A stretch of 64,000 bases of DNA from Iris pallida. Its lineage: Eukaryota; Streptophyta; Magnoliopsida; Asparagales; Iridaceae. The stretch lies in assembly GCA_029216955.1 (NCBI GenBank), contig JANAVB010009599.1, positions 2,032,240 to 2,096,239 on the forward strand, written 5' to 3'. The position numbers and the translations under genes are program-made. Of the stretch, positions 45,048-56,252 are shown piece after piece (the stretch's first letter is position 1; each line of letters opens with the position of its first letter). The notes beneath the pieces are model-generated. The model searched no databases and was not told the origin of the DNA. It saw nothing but the letters and a program-made list of their open reading frames with translations.

Positions 45048-45473
45048 TTAGGACTGTCAACAGGCTGATAGTCCTAAAGAAAATTCTTTGTTTGGAGATA
45101 TTTTGTACAAAATTCTTTAGGACCGTCAACAAAGTTGACAGTCCTAAAATAAAGTAGGACTACCAATGATGTTGGCAGTCCTACATAAAGTTAGGACTGC
45201 CAACTAGCTAACAGTCCTAAAAAAACTCTCTGTTTGGAGAGGCTCTGTATAAAATTCTTTAGGACTGTCAACGAAGTTGACAGTCCTAAAATTAAGTAGG
45301 ACTGCCAACTTTGTTGGCAAAAGTTGGCAGTCCGACATAAGTTAGTACTACCAGCATGTTGACCGTCCAAATCCAAACTCTCTATTTGGATACATTTTGT
45401 ATCAAATTCTGTAGGACTATCAGCATTGCTGGCAGTCCTAACATTTGTAGGACTGCTAACGAGTTGGCAGTCC
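45048..45473. repeat. Array of eight AGGACTGYCAAC hairpins
   Basis: Eight inverted repeats of the form TAGGACTGYCAAC-N3-GTTGRCAGTCCTA lie within 426 bp. The best (45258-45290) has perfect 15-bp arms around GAA. Others start at about 45048, 45116, 45154, 45191, 45296, 45411 and 45447. Spacers repeat AAAATTCTTT and TGTTTGGAGA words. Subterminal repeats of CACTA transposons can look like this, but no CACTA ends were identified. Confidence 0.85.
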
Positions 45474-45613
45474 AAATCCAAAAATGTAACAAAAAAACAA
45501 TCTAGTGAGGAAATTGAACAAACAATATTTCCAGCAAATTTTGCCAACACAAATATATCGACTGATTGCCACCAAGTTGTGCATCTTTGCTATAATCTAA
45601 CAAGAGCAATGAT

Positions 45614-45691
45614 TGTCACGACCCGTCCCCGAATAATATGATACGAGTCGGACACGTCCCAGCCTACGTTGGAAGACACAACGTAGTAAGC
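45614..45691 (-). repeat. LTR F, left fragment
   Basis: Starts TGTCACGACCCGTCCCC and continues CCCAGCCTACGTTGG, parallel to the starts of E2 (55359) and G (63753). It is cut at TAAGC by gypsy D and resumes at 60947. Orientation is minus, judged by homology of these starts with the 3' ends of plus-strand gypsy LTRs. Confidence 0.75.
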
Positions 45692-46269
45692 TGTAATGAC
45701 CGTAGTTCGTATTACGTATTTTGGTATACGTGTACGTACTTTGACTCGTATTGCATGTCTTCTTTCATGGTTTATTTGACATTTTCATTCGCTTGGCTCG
45801 GTTCGGTTTGCCTGGTTCAGCTTGGTTTGGTTTTTGTATGTGGACCACCTACCTACCACCACCATCACCATTTATATCTCACCTAACTTTTCTCTCTCCT
45901 CATAACTCCATAATTACTCCTTCTTCTTCTTCCTCCCTGGCATAGAGCTCCACCTACCCCCTTTTTCCTGTCGGCAAGTGCAGCTTGCTTCACGAGAGAA
46001 CTCCAAATTTTATTACTCTAATGTCTTCCTTTCTTCATTTTTAGCTTCTTTAGTACTTAGCACATTTGGATTCCCTGGCGCATTTGTTGTAGATCTAAGT
46101 TTATTTCATTTTCGGAATTCTTGGGTCTTGATCTATTTAACCTTGTTATTTTCAAGTTTTGATGGTTCCATGTTGTAGAGAATTTCATTCTGCCCCATTT
46201 TGATCTATGGAAGTTCAGGTTCTGACTTCGGATGATGGATTTATGGAGCTTGGAAGCATGGCCTTCATG

Positions 46270-46302
46270 GTTCTTCTTCTCGAAAATTTGGAGAAGAAGA
46301 AC
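46270..46302 (+). other. Perfect leader hairpin, D 5' LTR
   Basis: Arms GTTCTTCTTCTC and GAGAAGAAGAAC (12 bp, no mismatch) around a 9-nt loop, about 395 nt after the TATA-like box and immediately before the GCCGCATG array. The copy in the 3' LTR is at 54038-54070. Confidence 0.85.
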
Positions 46303-46312
46303 AGTGCTTGAT

Positions 46313-46935
46313 CGCATGGATTTTCATGCGGCAAGTTTCTTTCCTCAGCCGCAGGAACTTCCCCAGCCGCATAAATCTTCCAGCCCCAGGAACCAATTTC
46401 TCTGCCGCATGAACTTTTCATTCCGAGCCGCATGAGACTCAGATCTTGAACCGCATGCGCCCTGATTAATTTGGCCGCATGGACTCGCAATCCCCTTTGC
46501 CGCATGACATTTGTTTGGACTGGGCCACATAAGACCCATATCTCCGAGCCGCATGAGACCCATTCCCCCCTGGCCGCATAAAGATCCCTTCCTTCCAACC
46601 GCATGGCATTGTTTGACTCCTGGCCGCATAAGCCTTTCCCCCTCCGGCCGCATGAGACTCAATTCCCTGAGTCGCATGGACCGCACCCCTCCGGCTGCAT
46701 GAGACTCAATTCCCTGAGCCGCATGGACCGCACCCCTCCAGCCGCATGAGACTCAATTCCCTGAGCCGCATGGACCACACCCCTCCAGCCGCATGAGACT
46801 CAACTCCCTAAGCCACATGGACTCGATCCTCCAGCCGCATGAGACCCCTTTTACCCGTGAGCCGCATGATTCCATATTACTTCAACCGAATGCGCCCTTA
46901 ACCTATGTCGCATGAGACTCAATTCCCTAAGTCGC
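46313..46935 (+). repeat. GCCGCATG array in D 5' LTR
   Basis: GCCGCATGA/GCCGCATGG words recur every 20-50 bp. From about 46640 they form a 47-bp higher-order repeat (GCCGCATGAGACTCAATTCC, then CTGAGCCGCATGGACCGC, then ACCCCTCCA) present about four times. The first two words form a CGCATG/CATGCG stem. The core is the same as in copia A, but on the opposite sense strand. Confidence 0.9.
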
Positions 46936-48479
46936 ATGGCTCCTCCCCCAGCCTTGTCCCCTTGCTATTTTATTTGTTATATTATGCTCATGTCTTATGG
47001 CCCTCTGTGTAACTTGGGTCCCTTGATAGATGCTCACCTTGCACATGTACCATGAACACGACAGTGACCCGTAGTGGTGCACTCTTGACAAGTAACATGA
47101 CATGCTAGTGGCCCGCAGTGGCACACTCCTGACAAGTAAACCTGACATGATATATCTTGATATGCTGTTGCGATGGCTAGCATGACATGACAAGAATGAA
47201 TGGCTTGGACACCGTAGACGATTATGTTTATACAAATGAACCCGTATTGTCTTGCATCATGTCTAGGATAGGGACCCCTGAATACCACGGTCAGGGGTAC
47301 CTACCGAATTCAACTAAGGCTAATAACTAGAATAATCCAGTAGTCATGAAGAGATTTTCCAGCTACAGACAATCCCGTTATCTGGGCGCGCCTGAGGACT
47401 TGTAGCCTGCCGACGAGTAGGGCATATTTCCAGCACACTGCCATGTTTGCACCCTTCATGAACAAGATATTCGACCTGGATAACCTGGATGGTCTGCAGG
47501 GCTTGTGGATGTTGGCATAATCTCATTGCATCTTGCTAGTAACTAGGCATGTGATAACCCTAGTTAGTTAAAGTATCAAGCCGTACTCATTGCTTGGTCA
47601 TGATTGGTTGGATGGAGTCTAACCCAGTCTAGTCTTATCCTGATCCTGTACAAGATTGTTACATGACCTGAATGCTTTTGCTTTACTCTATTGATAAATG
47701 GTAGGAAATCAAGTTTCGTTCAGATGAAGAGTTACAACCCCGGTAGTTGTTTGGTTTACGGGTTGTAACTTGGTTATCTGAATAGTTCCATGGTTATCTT
47801 ATCGTATAATCATGATTGTCTATACTTCCAGTTTTTTATTATATAATTATATTCTTGTGCTATTTCCTGGTTTTAGTTCTTAAGTGAAGCTTCCTTGTGG
47901 CACTTGCTCTTTCTGGGATCTGATCCAGCTGGTTTTGTATGGCCATATATCGGAGCAGCTCAAGAGGATCTACCTATCTTTCAACCAGATGGTGACCACC
48001 AGGCGTAACCCTGGCAAGGAGTGGGTTCATTTTTGGCTCTCCTACGCTATTGTGAAATTATTCTTTTTAGGCGTTTAGCCGGCGAGCACGTGTTTAGCTC
48101 GTGTTGCACCTTTATTTACTGTCTGCCTATGGGCTGTAACATGATTGACAAATCCTAGGGTTGATCATGTATGACCGAAACTCTTGCTAGTCTTGACATT
48201 TTGTACTATTGGCTTCATGATCATCCAAATATGTAATGTATGGGACGCCTTACTCTTGTATATTTGGTACTCTGATATCTTGTGACTGTTATTACTTGCT
48301 TGAGATTGAGACAATAGGTTTGTTCATGACCATAGGAGACTGCTGGCTTGTAGTTAAACCCTCATGTATCTAGACAGCCGTGACCGTATAGCGAGGTGTG
48401 TTGCACTTCAATATACGTAGCTGGCTACGTACGCCTCCGCTCTCCAGTATTCTGGTTCTGGGGCGTTACATGGTTTAAT

Positions 48480-48497
48480 TGGTGGCCCATGCAGGTC
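48480..48497 (+). other. Conserved block after LTR D, candidate primer-binding site
   Basis: TGGTGGCCCATGCAGGTC, 9 nt after the LTR, is shared exactly with C and E1. In D the sequence touching the LTR also starts TGGT (TGGTTTAATTGG), so the true site is uncertain. Confidence 0.5.
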
Positions 48498-48710
48498 TTG
48501 TAAATCAAGATATGTGAGGGTTTACCGAATAGATGTCTCAATCAGTACTCGCCCTTGATCTCTGCTCGTATCCTTTGAATCCCTGAATTCATGACCTGAT
48601 CACATGCTTGTATCTTTGATCTGTCCTGGTCCTTCCTTATTGTTCCCTATGTCGTCTTCTTCAGCGGCATTGTTCCTGGTCCTACCGATCGGGAAGGCGG
48701 AGCACCTCCC

Positions 48711-49535
48711 GTGGACCAACAGCAACCTGGAGATCAAACCCAGCATTCAGGAGTAGCCTCCAGAGTCATGCCTACTGGGGGTCAAGAGCCACCAGTCCAG
48801 CCAGTCCAGCCTGTAGAACCCGATGATGGCACCTTGGTGGGTCTCATCAAGACATTGTTAGCTTCTCAAGATCGTCGAGGAGATGCCTTGCACCAGGCAG
48901 TGACAGATGCTCTGACCAGAGGCGGTCATCAAGGTAACAGTACGGCCAACAGTTTCAAGCGCTTGAACCCTCCCTTCTTCGATGGCAGCGAAGATGCTAT
49001 TGCTGCTGATGCATGGCTTCAGGACACTGAGGTTATTCTAGAAGCAGCCAGGACTCCAGAAGACGAGAAGATGGCCGTTGTGTGCCTGCAATTATTGGAT
49101 CTTGCCCACAGCTGGTGGGCGGCGCAGGCCGTTGGATTAATGGCACCTATTGCCTGGGCAGTGTTCCGTGAGAGATTCCAGACCAAGTATTTCGATGCTG
49201 TAGCTCGGTACGATCTACAAACGAGGTTCACCAATCTGAAGCAGATGGGCAGGACGGTCGATGGATATGCGGCTGAGTTTTCGAGACTTAGTCGGTTTGC
49301 TCCCACCTTGGTGGCAATCGAGTTCGATAGAGCCCAGCGGTTCCAGCAGGGGCTCCACCTGGAGATTTTATTGGCAGTAGAGCAGTTTGAGCATCAGACT
49401 TTTGATGCGGTATTGAGAGCAGCTAGGAGGCATGAGTATACCTCCCAGAGGATCGTGGATAGGACCGGAGGTCGAAAGAGATCTCACGGCCAGATGAATC
49501 AGTCTTCAGTACCAGCCCCGGTAGCTAGGCTTTGA
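48711..49535 (+). pseudogene. Gypsy D Gag
   Basis: A 274-residue frame starts MDQQQPGDQTQ. The retrotrans-gag core is recognisable (FDGSEDAIAADAWL, LAHSWWAAQA, FQTKYFDAVARYDLQ, VDGYAAEFSRLSRFAP). It ends by a stop after VARL, just before the zinc-knuckle segment, which continues in another frame from 49532. A frameshift here probably broke the original Gag-Pol frame. Confidence 0.9.
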
Positions 49536-50590
49536 TCATTGGAGCTCCGAGGCGGGCGGCCTCAGTGACGTCGATTCAGCATTCGAACCCAGCACTTCCC
49601 CAGCAGCAGAAGCAGAAGCAGACTCCCGCAATGGGTTGTACTTATTGTAGAAAGCCAGGACATGTGGTAGCAGAGTGTCGCAGGGCGCAGGGATTGTACC
49701 TGGTTTGTGGGGCAGCAGATCACAAGATAGGATCCTGCCCGAATAGGGGTAGTTCATCATCGTCCAACTTTTCTAGTCCTTCGGTGAGAGGACCAGCACC
49801 AGTCCAGCAGCAGCAGCAGTACCCGTTGTCGAGGCCCTTGCCGTCTCATACTCAAGTATTCCAGCAGTAGAATCCCCAGCAGTATGTACAAGCCCAAGCC
49901 CAGATTCGGAGCAGACAGAGGGGGTTCCAGCAGAGGGGACCAGCGCCCAGAGGACATGGTCAGGCGATGGCGATGACCGTAGAAGAAGGATTGGCCCCAA
50001 GTGAGGTAGTGGCAGGTACTATTCTCGTCAACTCCTTTCCAGCATCAGTATTATTTGATTCTGGTGTATCGCATTCATTCATGTCTGCACGATTCACGAC
50101 ATGGATAGGACTGGAGCCCGAGTCCTTATCAGTAACGCTCAATATACTTACTGGTAACGGTCTTGTGGGAGTAGATAGAGTGTTTTTCTCGTGTCGGATC
50201 ATAGTTAGCGGTAGAGAGTTCCCCGCTAGATTGATAGAGTTCCCGATGGCCGATTATGATGTGGTCTTAGGGATGGATTGGTTGAGGAATCAGTATGCTA
50301 GAATAGACTGCCATATTGGCAGGGTTTTTTTTAGCATTCCAGGCGAGCCAGAGTTTTCCTTCTCCCGAGGCGAAGTTGAACCTTCTCCTCCAGTTTTGTG
50401 GATGGCAGTGGCAGCGGTGCAATTATCCCGGATAGTCGAGGAGTTTCCAGATGTTTTCCCAGAAGAGCTTCCAGGTATGCCGCCGGAGCGAGAGATCGAG
50501 TTCACTATCGACTTGATCTCAGGGACAGCCCCCAGTATCAGAGAGAGTCTACAGGATGGCACCGTCAGAGTTAGAGATATTGTATAAAAT
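49532..50590 (+). pseudogene. Gypsy D zinc knuckle and protease
   Basis: One CCHC knuckle is intact (CTYCRKPGHVVAEC). The second has lost its first cysteine (LYLVCGAADHKIGSC, where LCLVC is expected). A stop at 49868 interrupts the linker. The protease (from 49967) has FDSGVSHSF, with valine where alanine normally follows D-S-G. The frame drifts after LISGTAPSIRE and stops near 50587. Confidence 0.88.
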
Positions 50591-53291
50591 GATTGAAGAA
50601 CTCAGGACCAAGGGATTCATTTGTGCAAGTGGATCGCCGTAAAAAAGAAGGATGGTACGTCTAGGTTATGTGTAGATTATCGTACCTTGAACTCAGTGAC
50701 AATCAAGAACAGATACCCTCTTCCGAGGATAGATGACTTGTTTGATCAACTCAAGGGGGCAGCAGTATTCTCGAAGATCGACTTGCGGTCAGGATATCAT
50801 CAGATCAGAGTCAGAGAGCAGGACATCCCGAAGATAGCTTTCAGATCAAGGTACGGGAATTGGAAGTTCTTTGTTATGCTATTTGGAGCAACCAATGCGC
50901 CGGCTGTATTCATGGATCTCATGAATCGTATCTTCATGCCTTATTTGGATCAGTTCGTAATTGTGTTCTAGATGACATCCTGGTCTACAGCAAGAGTAAA
51001 GCGGAGCATGAGCAGCATCTCAGAGTTGTCCTCCAGATTCTCAGAGAGCACCATTTATATGCCAAGTTTAGTAAATACGAGTTCTGGCTCGATCGCATTT
51101 CGTACTTGGGTCATATCATCACGAGAGAAGGAGTAGAAGTGGACCCCCAGAAGATCGTGGCCATTAAGACGTGGCCAGTGCCTAGCACAGTTGCAGAAGT
51201 TTACAGTTTTCTTGGCTTGGCCGACTACTACCGGTAATTTATTTCAGACTTTGCTCGGATTTCAGTGCCATTGACTCAGTTGACCCGCAAGGATGTGCAG
51301 TTTGCTTGGACAACAAAATGTCAGGATTCTTTTGAGAAGTTGAAGCGAGGTTTGATAACGGCCCCCATTCTCACGCTTCCAGATGGGATCAGAGGATTCT
51401 CAGTGTATTGTGATGCTTTAGGCAGAGGTTTATGATGTGTCCTGATGCAGCATGGAATGGTAATAGCTTATGCGTCACGTCAACTTCGTGATCATGAGAG
51501 AAATTACCCAAACCACGACTTGGAGCTCGCAGCAGTAGTGTTTGCACTTAAGTTGTGGAGGCATTACTTGTATGGAGATAGGGTAGAGATTTTTACCGAC
51601 CACAAGAGCCTGAAGTATGTTTTCACTCAGAAGGATCTTAACATGCGTCAGAGGAGGTGGCTAGAGCTACTTGTGGATTATGATGTCAACTTGCAGTATC
51701 ATCCTGGGAAGACCAACTTTGTTGCAGATGCATTGAGCAGAAGAGCCGGAGTTTATTTCCTAACGGCGCAGCTTGAATTGTTAGCAGATCTTCAGAAGAT
51801 GGGTATTGAAGTTGTCCTTCCTACCAGTGTGGCATTGATAGCCAGTATGCAAGTTCAGTCCAGTATAGTCGAGAGGATCCGGATGGCGTAGTCAGCAGAT
51901 TCCAAGCTTCAGTGACTCAGAGCAGAGTGTGAGGCAGGACGATGGCTAGAGTTGTGCATTCATGAAGATGGTACACTTCGACATGGCAAGCATCTTCGTG
52001 TACCCAGTGGAGATATCAGACAGAAGATAATGGCAGAAGCTCACACTTCTCAGTATTCCATTCATCCGGGCGGTACAAAGATGTACCGTGATATCCGGCA
52101 GCACTTCTGGTGGAATGGCATGAAGCGGGAGATAGCCCAGTTTTTCTCTCGGTGTTTGGTTTGCCAACAAGTTAAAGCTGAACATTAGAGGCCAGCTGGA
52201 CTTCTTCAACCTTTGTCGATTCTAGAATGAAAGTGGGAGCATATAACCATGGATTTTGTGACTGGATTACTTAGGTCCCCGGCCGGTAGAGATGCTATTT
52301 GGGTTATTATCGACAGGCCTACGAAGGTGGCTCACTTTCTTCCGTTGAGAGTTGGTTAGTCGACGGCTCAGTTCGCAGAGATGTACCTCAGGTAGATCGT
52401 GAGACTTCATGGTGTACCAGTCAGTATCACCTCAAACAGAGATTCAAGATTTACGTCACACTTTTGGCGTAGTCTGCAAGAGAGTTTGGGAACTCACCTC
52501 CAGTTCAGCTCAGCTTATCATCCGCAGACAGATGGTCAGTCAGAGCGTACCATACGAACCTTGGAAGATATGTTGAGATCTTGTACACTCGACTTTGGTG
52601 GTTCGTGGGAAGACCACCTGCACCTGGTGGAATTCTCGTACAACAACAGTTTCCAGGCCAGTATCCAGATGCCACCGTTCAAGATACTGTATGGCAGGAA
52701 GTGCCGATCCCCGCTAGCATGGGACGATGTTAGAGAGAGGCAGATGCTAGGTCCGGAAATGATTGTTCAGACGGTAGAGGTGGTCAGAAGAGTCAGAGAT
52801 CATCTTTGCGTTGCACAAGATCGCCAGCGTCATTGGGCCGATTCTCATCGGCGCCCCTTGAATTCTCGATCGACGACCATACATTCCTTAGGATTTCGCC
52901 TAACCGTGGCGTCATTCGTTTCGACGTACGAGGAAAGCTTAGTCCTAGGTATATAGGGCCATTCGATATCTTGGAGCGAGTAGGAGATGTGTCATATCGT
53001 CTCGCTCTCCCGCCGTCGTTACGTGAGGTGCATGATGTCTTCCATGTATCCCAATTATGACGGTATATCCCGGATCCGAGTCATATCCTTGATCATTCAG
53101 AATTGGTTGTTGGTACCAACCTTTAGTATGAGGAGAGGCCCGTATCCATATTGGAGCGGAGTGAGAAGATACTCAAGAACAAGACTATCAAGTTAGTCCG
53201 TATTGCTTGGGGTCATCACTCTTTGGGTGAGTCAACGTGGGAGCGTGATGATGACATCCGATCACGATATTTCGACCTGTTTGACTCGTAA
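50591..53291 (+). pseudogene. Gypsy D RT, RNase H, integrase, chromodomain-like tail
   Basis: RT shows [18 protein letters not shown] and [10 protein letters not shown]. One missing base at about 50970 breaks the catalytic box (VF-stop in frame 1, LDDILVYS in frame 2). Stops follow at 51235 (taa), 51433-51435 (tga for the glycine of [10 protein letters not shown]), 51889, 51913, 52186, 52228, 52357, 52393 and 53058. The RNase H core ([24 protein letters not shown]), integrase zinc region ([13 protein letters not shown]...CLVCQQVK), catalytic region ([14 protein letters not shown]) and tail (IAWGHHSLGESTWERDDD) are all present. Most stops are CAG-to-TAG, CGA-to-TGA or TGG-to-TGA changes. Confidence 0.92.
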
Positions 53292-53448
53292 GGTATAATG
53301 TCTTTCTTATGTCTTACACCCTCAGCTTCCTTGCTTGCATGAATGATTGCATGGTAGACTGCTTGGTATAGCTTGTCTGTGATTAGTATAGCTTGTCCTT
53401 GCCTCTCTAGCCTTTTAATTAAAATTTCGAGGACGAAATTCTTTTAAG

Positions 53449-53459
53449 GTGGGTAGAGT
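53449..53459 (+). other. Polypurine tract of gypsy D
   Basis: GGTGGGTAGAG directly precedes the 3' LTR, following the TTTCGAGGACGAAATTCTT block that C and E1 also have at this position. Confidence 0.65.
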
Positions 53460-54037
53460 TGTAATGACCGTTGTTCGTATTACGTATTTTGGTATATGTG
53501 TACGTACTTTGACTCATATTGCATGTCTTCTTACATGATTTATTTGACATTTTTATTTGCTTGGCTCGGTTCAGTTTGCCTGGTTCAGCTTGGTTTGGTT
53601 TTTGCATCTGGACCACCTACCTACCACCACCATCACCATTTATATCTCACCTAGCTTTTCTCTCTCCTCATAACTCTACAATTACTCCTTCTTCTTTTTC
53701 CTCCCTGGCATAGAGCTCCACCTACCCCCTTTTTCTCGTCGGCAAGTGCAGCTTGCTTCACGAGAGAACTCCAAATTTTATTACTCTAATGTCTTCCTTT
53801 TTTTATTTTTAGCTTCTTTAGTACTTAGCACTTTTGGGTTCCCTGGCTCATTTGTTGTAGATCTAAGTTTATTTCATTTTTGGAATTCTTGGGTCTTGAT
53901 CTATTTAACCTTGTTATTTTTAAGTTTTGATGGTTCCATGTTGTAGAGAATTTCATTCTGCCCCATTTTGACCTATGGAAGTTCAGGTTCTGACCTCGGA
54001 TGATGGATTTACGGAGCTTGGAAGCATGGCCTTCATG

Positions 54038-54720
54038 GTTCTTCTTCTCGAAAATTTGGAGAAGAAGAACAGTGCTTGACCGCATGGATTTTCATGCGGC
54101 AAGTTTTTTTCCTCAGCCGCAGGAACTTCCCCAGCCGCATAAATCTTCCAGTCGCAGGAACCAATTTCTCAGCCGCATGAACTTTTTATTCCGAGCCGCA
54201 TGAGACTCAGATATTGAGCCGCATGCGCCCTGATTAATTTGGTCGCATGGACTCGCAATCCCTTTTGCTGCATGACAATTGTTTGGACTGGGCCGCATAA
54301 GACCCATGTCTCCGAGCCGCATGAGACCTATTTTCCCCCACTGGCCACATAAAGACCCCTTCCTTCCAGCCGCATAGCTTTGTTTGACTCCTGGCCGCAT
54401 AAGCCTTTCCCCCTCCAGCCGTATGAGACTCAATTCCCTGAGCCGCATGGACCGTACCCCTCCGGCCGCATGAGACTCAATTTCCTGAGCCGCATGGACC
54501 GCACCCCTCTAGCCGCATGAGACTCAATTTCCTGAGCCGCATGGACCGCACCCCTCCAGCCACATGAGACTCAACTCCCTGAGCCGCATGGACTCGATCC
54601 TCCAGCCGCATGAGACCCCTTTTTCCCGTGAGCCGCATGAGTCCATATTACTTCAACCGAATGCGCCCTTAACCTATGCCGCATGAGACTCAATTCTCTG
54701 AGCCGCATGGCTCCTCCCCC
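54038..54720 (+). repeat. Leader hairpin and GCCGCATG array, D 3' LTR
   Basis: Hairpin arms GTTCTTCTTCTC/GAGAAGAAGAAC (54038-54070), then CCGCATG/CATGCGG (54080-54099), then the same 47-bp higher-order repeat as in the 5' LTR. Several array words have lost CpG (GTCGCATGG, GCCACATG, GCTGCATG), suggesting methylation-linked decay. Confidence 0.88.
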
Positions 54721-56149
54721 AGCCTTGCCCCCTTGCTATTTTATTTGTTATATTATGCTCATGTCTTATGGCCCTCTGTGTAACTTGGGTCCCTTGATAG
54801 ATGCTCACCTTGCACATGTACCATGAACACGACAGTGACCCGTAGTGGTGCACTCTTGACAAGTAACATGACATGCTAGTGGCCAGCAGTGACGCACTCC
54901 TGACAAGTAAACCTGACATGATATATCTTGATATGCTGTTGCGACGGCTAGCATGACATGACAAGAATGAATGGCTTGGACATCGTGGACGATTGTGTTT
55001 GTACAAATGAACCCGTATTGTCTTGTATCATGTCTAGGACAGGGACCCCTGAATACCACGGTCAGGGGTACCTACCGAATTCAACTAAGGCTAATAACTA
55101 GAATAATCCAGTAGTCTTGAAGAGATTTCCCAGCTACAGGCAATCCCGTTATCTGGGCGCGCCTGAGGACTTGTAGCCTGCCGACGAGTAGGGCACATTT
55201 CCAGCACACTGCCATGTGTTGCACCCTTCATGAACAAGATATTCGACCTGGATAACATTGATGGTCTGCAGGGCTTGTGGCTGTTGGAATAATCTCATTG
55301 CATCTTGCTAGTAACTAGGCTTGTGATAACCCTAGTTAGTTAAAGTATCAAGCCGTACTGTCACGACCCGCACCCACTATGAGGGTACGAGAACATAACA
55401 ACGCCCAGCCTACGCCGCAGTGTCGGCGGTAGAACGCTGTTCTAGGTCATGAACTATAACTAGCATAATATGAATACTCTCCATAAGGAGGCCAACACAG
55501 AGGTACAACTCAATCACAATCTAAGGTAGAATGTAGCACGATGAAATAGATAAGAAATCCTCAACTGAGGTACAACAGAAAGAAATAACAAAGTCTCAAC
55601 ATCTCTAAAATATACAACTCTGAAAATAAAGACAACAGCTAAACATAAAAAGAAAGAACAGTCTAAGCTATCTATCTATGCCAGGGTATCATCCTCAGCA
55701 GCTGCCTGAACCTCCCCAGGGGTCCAGGTCACGAGTGTCATCTAGGCAAGCTCCAAAGTAAGGGGTGCAGGGTTCCTCATCATCCTCGGTAAAATTTTCA
55801 ACAGGTCCAATCAGGACGGGAGCGAGCACAGTACATCTCAACAGTTCATAGCAGGTTAGAAAATATAATCATGCAGTAAAGTAAGATATAGATGCTGAAG
55901 GAAATGCAGTATATAAACAGAGAGAGAACTGTAATAGAAATATCTACTATAAGTAGAGAGCTACCAGTGACTAGTGTTTTAGAGTACAAAGTCGACATGT
56001 GAATGGCTTGATTTGTACATGGCTATACTAAAGAGGCGTACATGGCTATTCTACTTTGGAATTGTTCACATGGCTATTTATACTCCCCCGTACCCCCAAT
56101 TAATATACAAGGATCCAACCAGGTTATGTTATGATTCTATGTAACAGTC

Positions 56150-56252
56150 CCCGAAGGGTGGTAAGCCCCCAAAGGGTGATAAGCCCCCAAAGGGTGATAT
56201 GCCCCCAAAGGGTGGTAAGCCCCCGAAGGGTGATAAGCCCCCAAGGGTGATA
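56150..56252. repeat. AAGCCCCCAAAGGGTGAT tandem repeat
   Basis: Six imperfect 17-18 bp units (AAGCCCCCAAAGGGTGAT and variants with GAAGGG). CCCC and GGG in each unit can pair, so each copy is a mini-hairpin. Confidence 0.92.

Larger units (their letters stand above)
45692..48470 (+). repeat. 5' LTR of gypsy D
   Basis: 2779 bp, TGTAATGACC to GGGGCGTTACA. The TATA-like box TTTATATC is at 45871-45878. A 12-bp hairpin is at 46270-46302, and a GCCGCATG array fills 46313-46935. Its final 60 bp are the reverse complement of the start of E1. Confidence 0.94.

Noticed and set aside
46313..46935. CRISPR-like regular repeat array
   Set aside because: Repeats are degenerate and spacers are themselves repeated; the array lies in an LTR of a plant retrotransposon.
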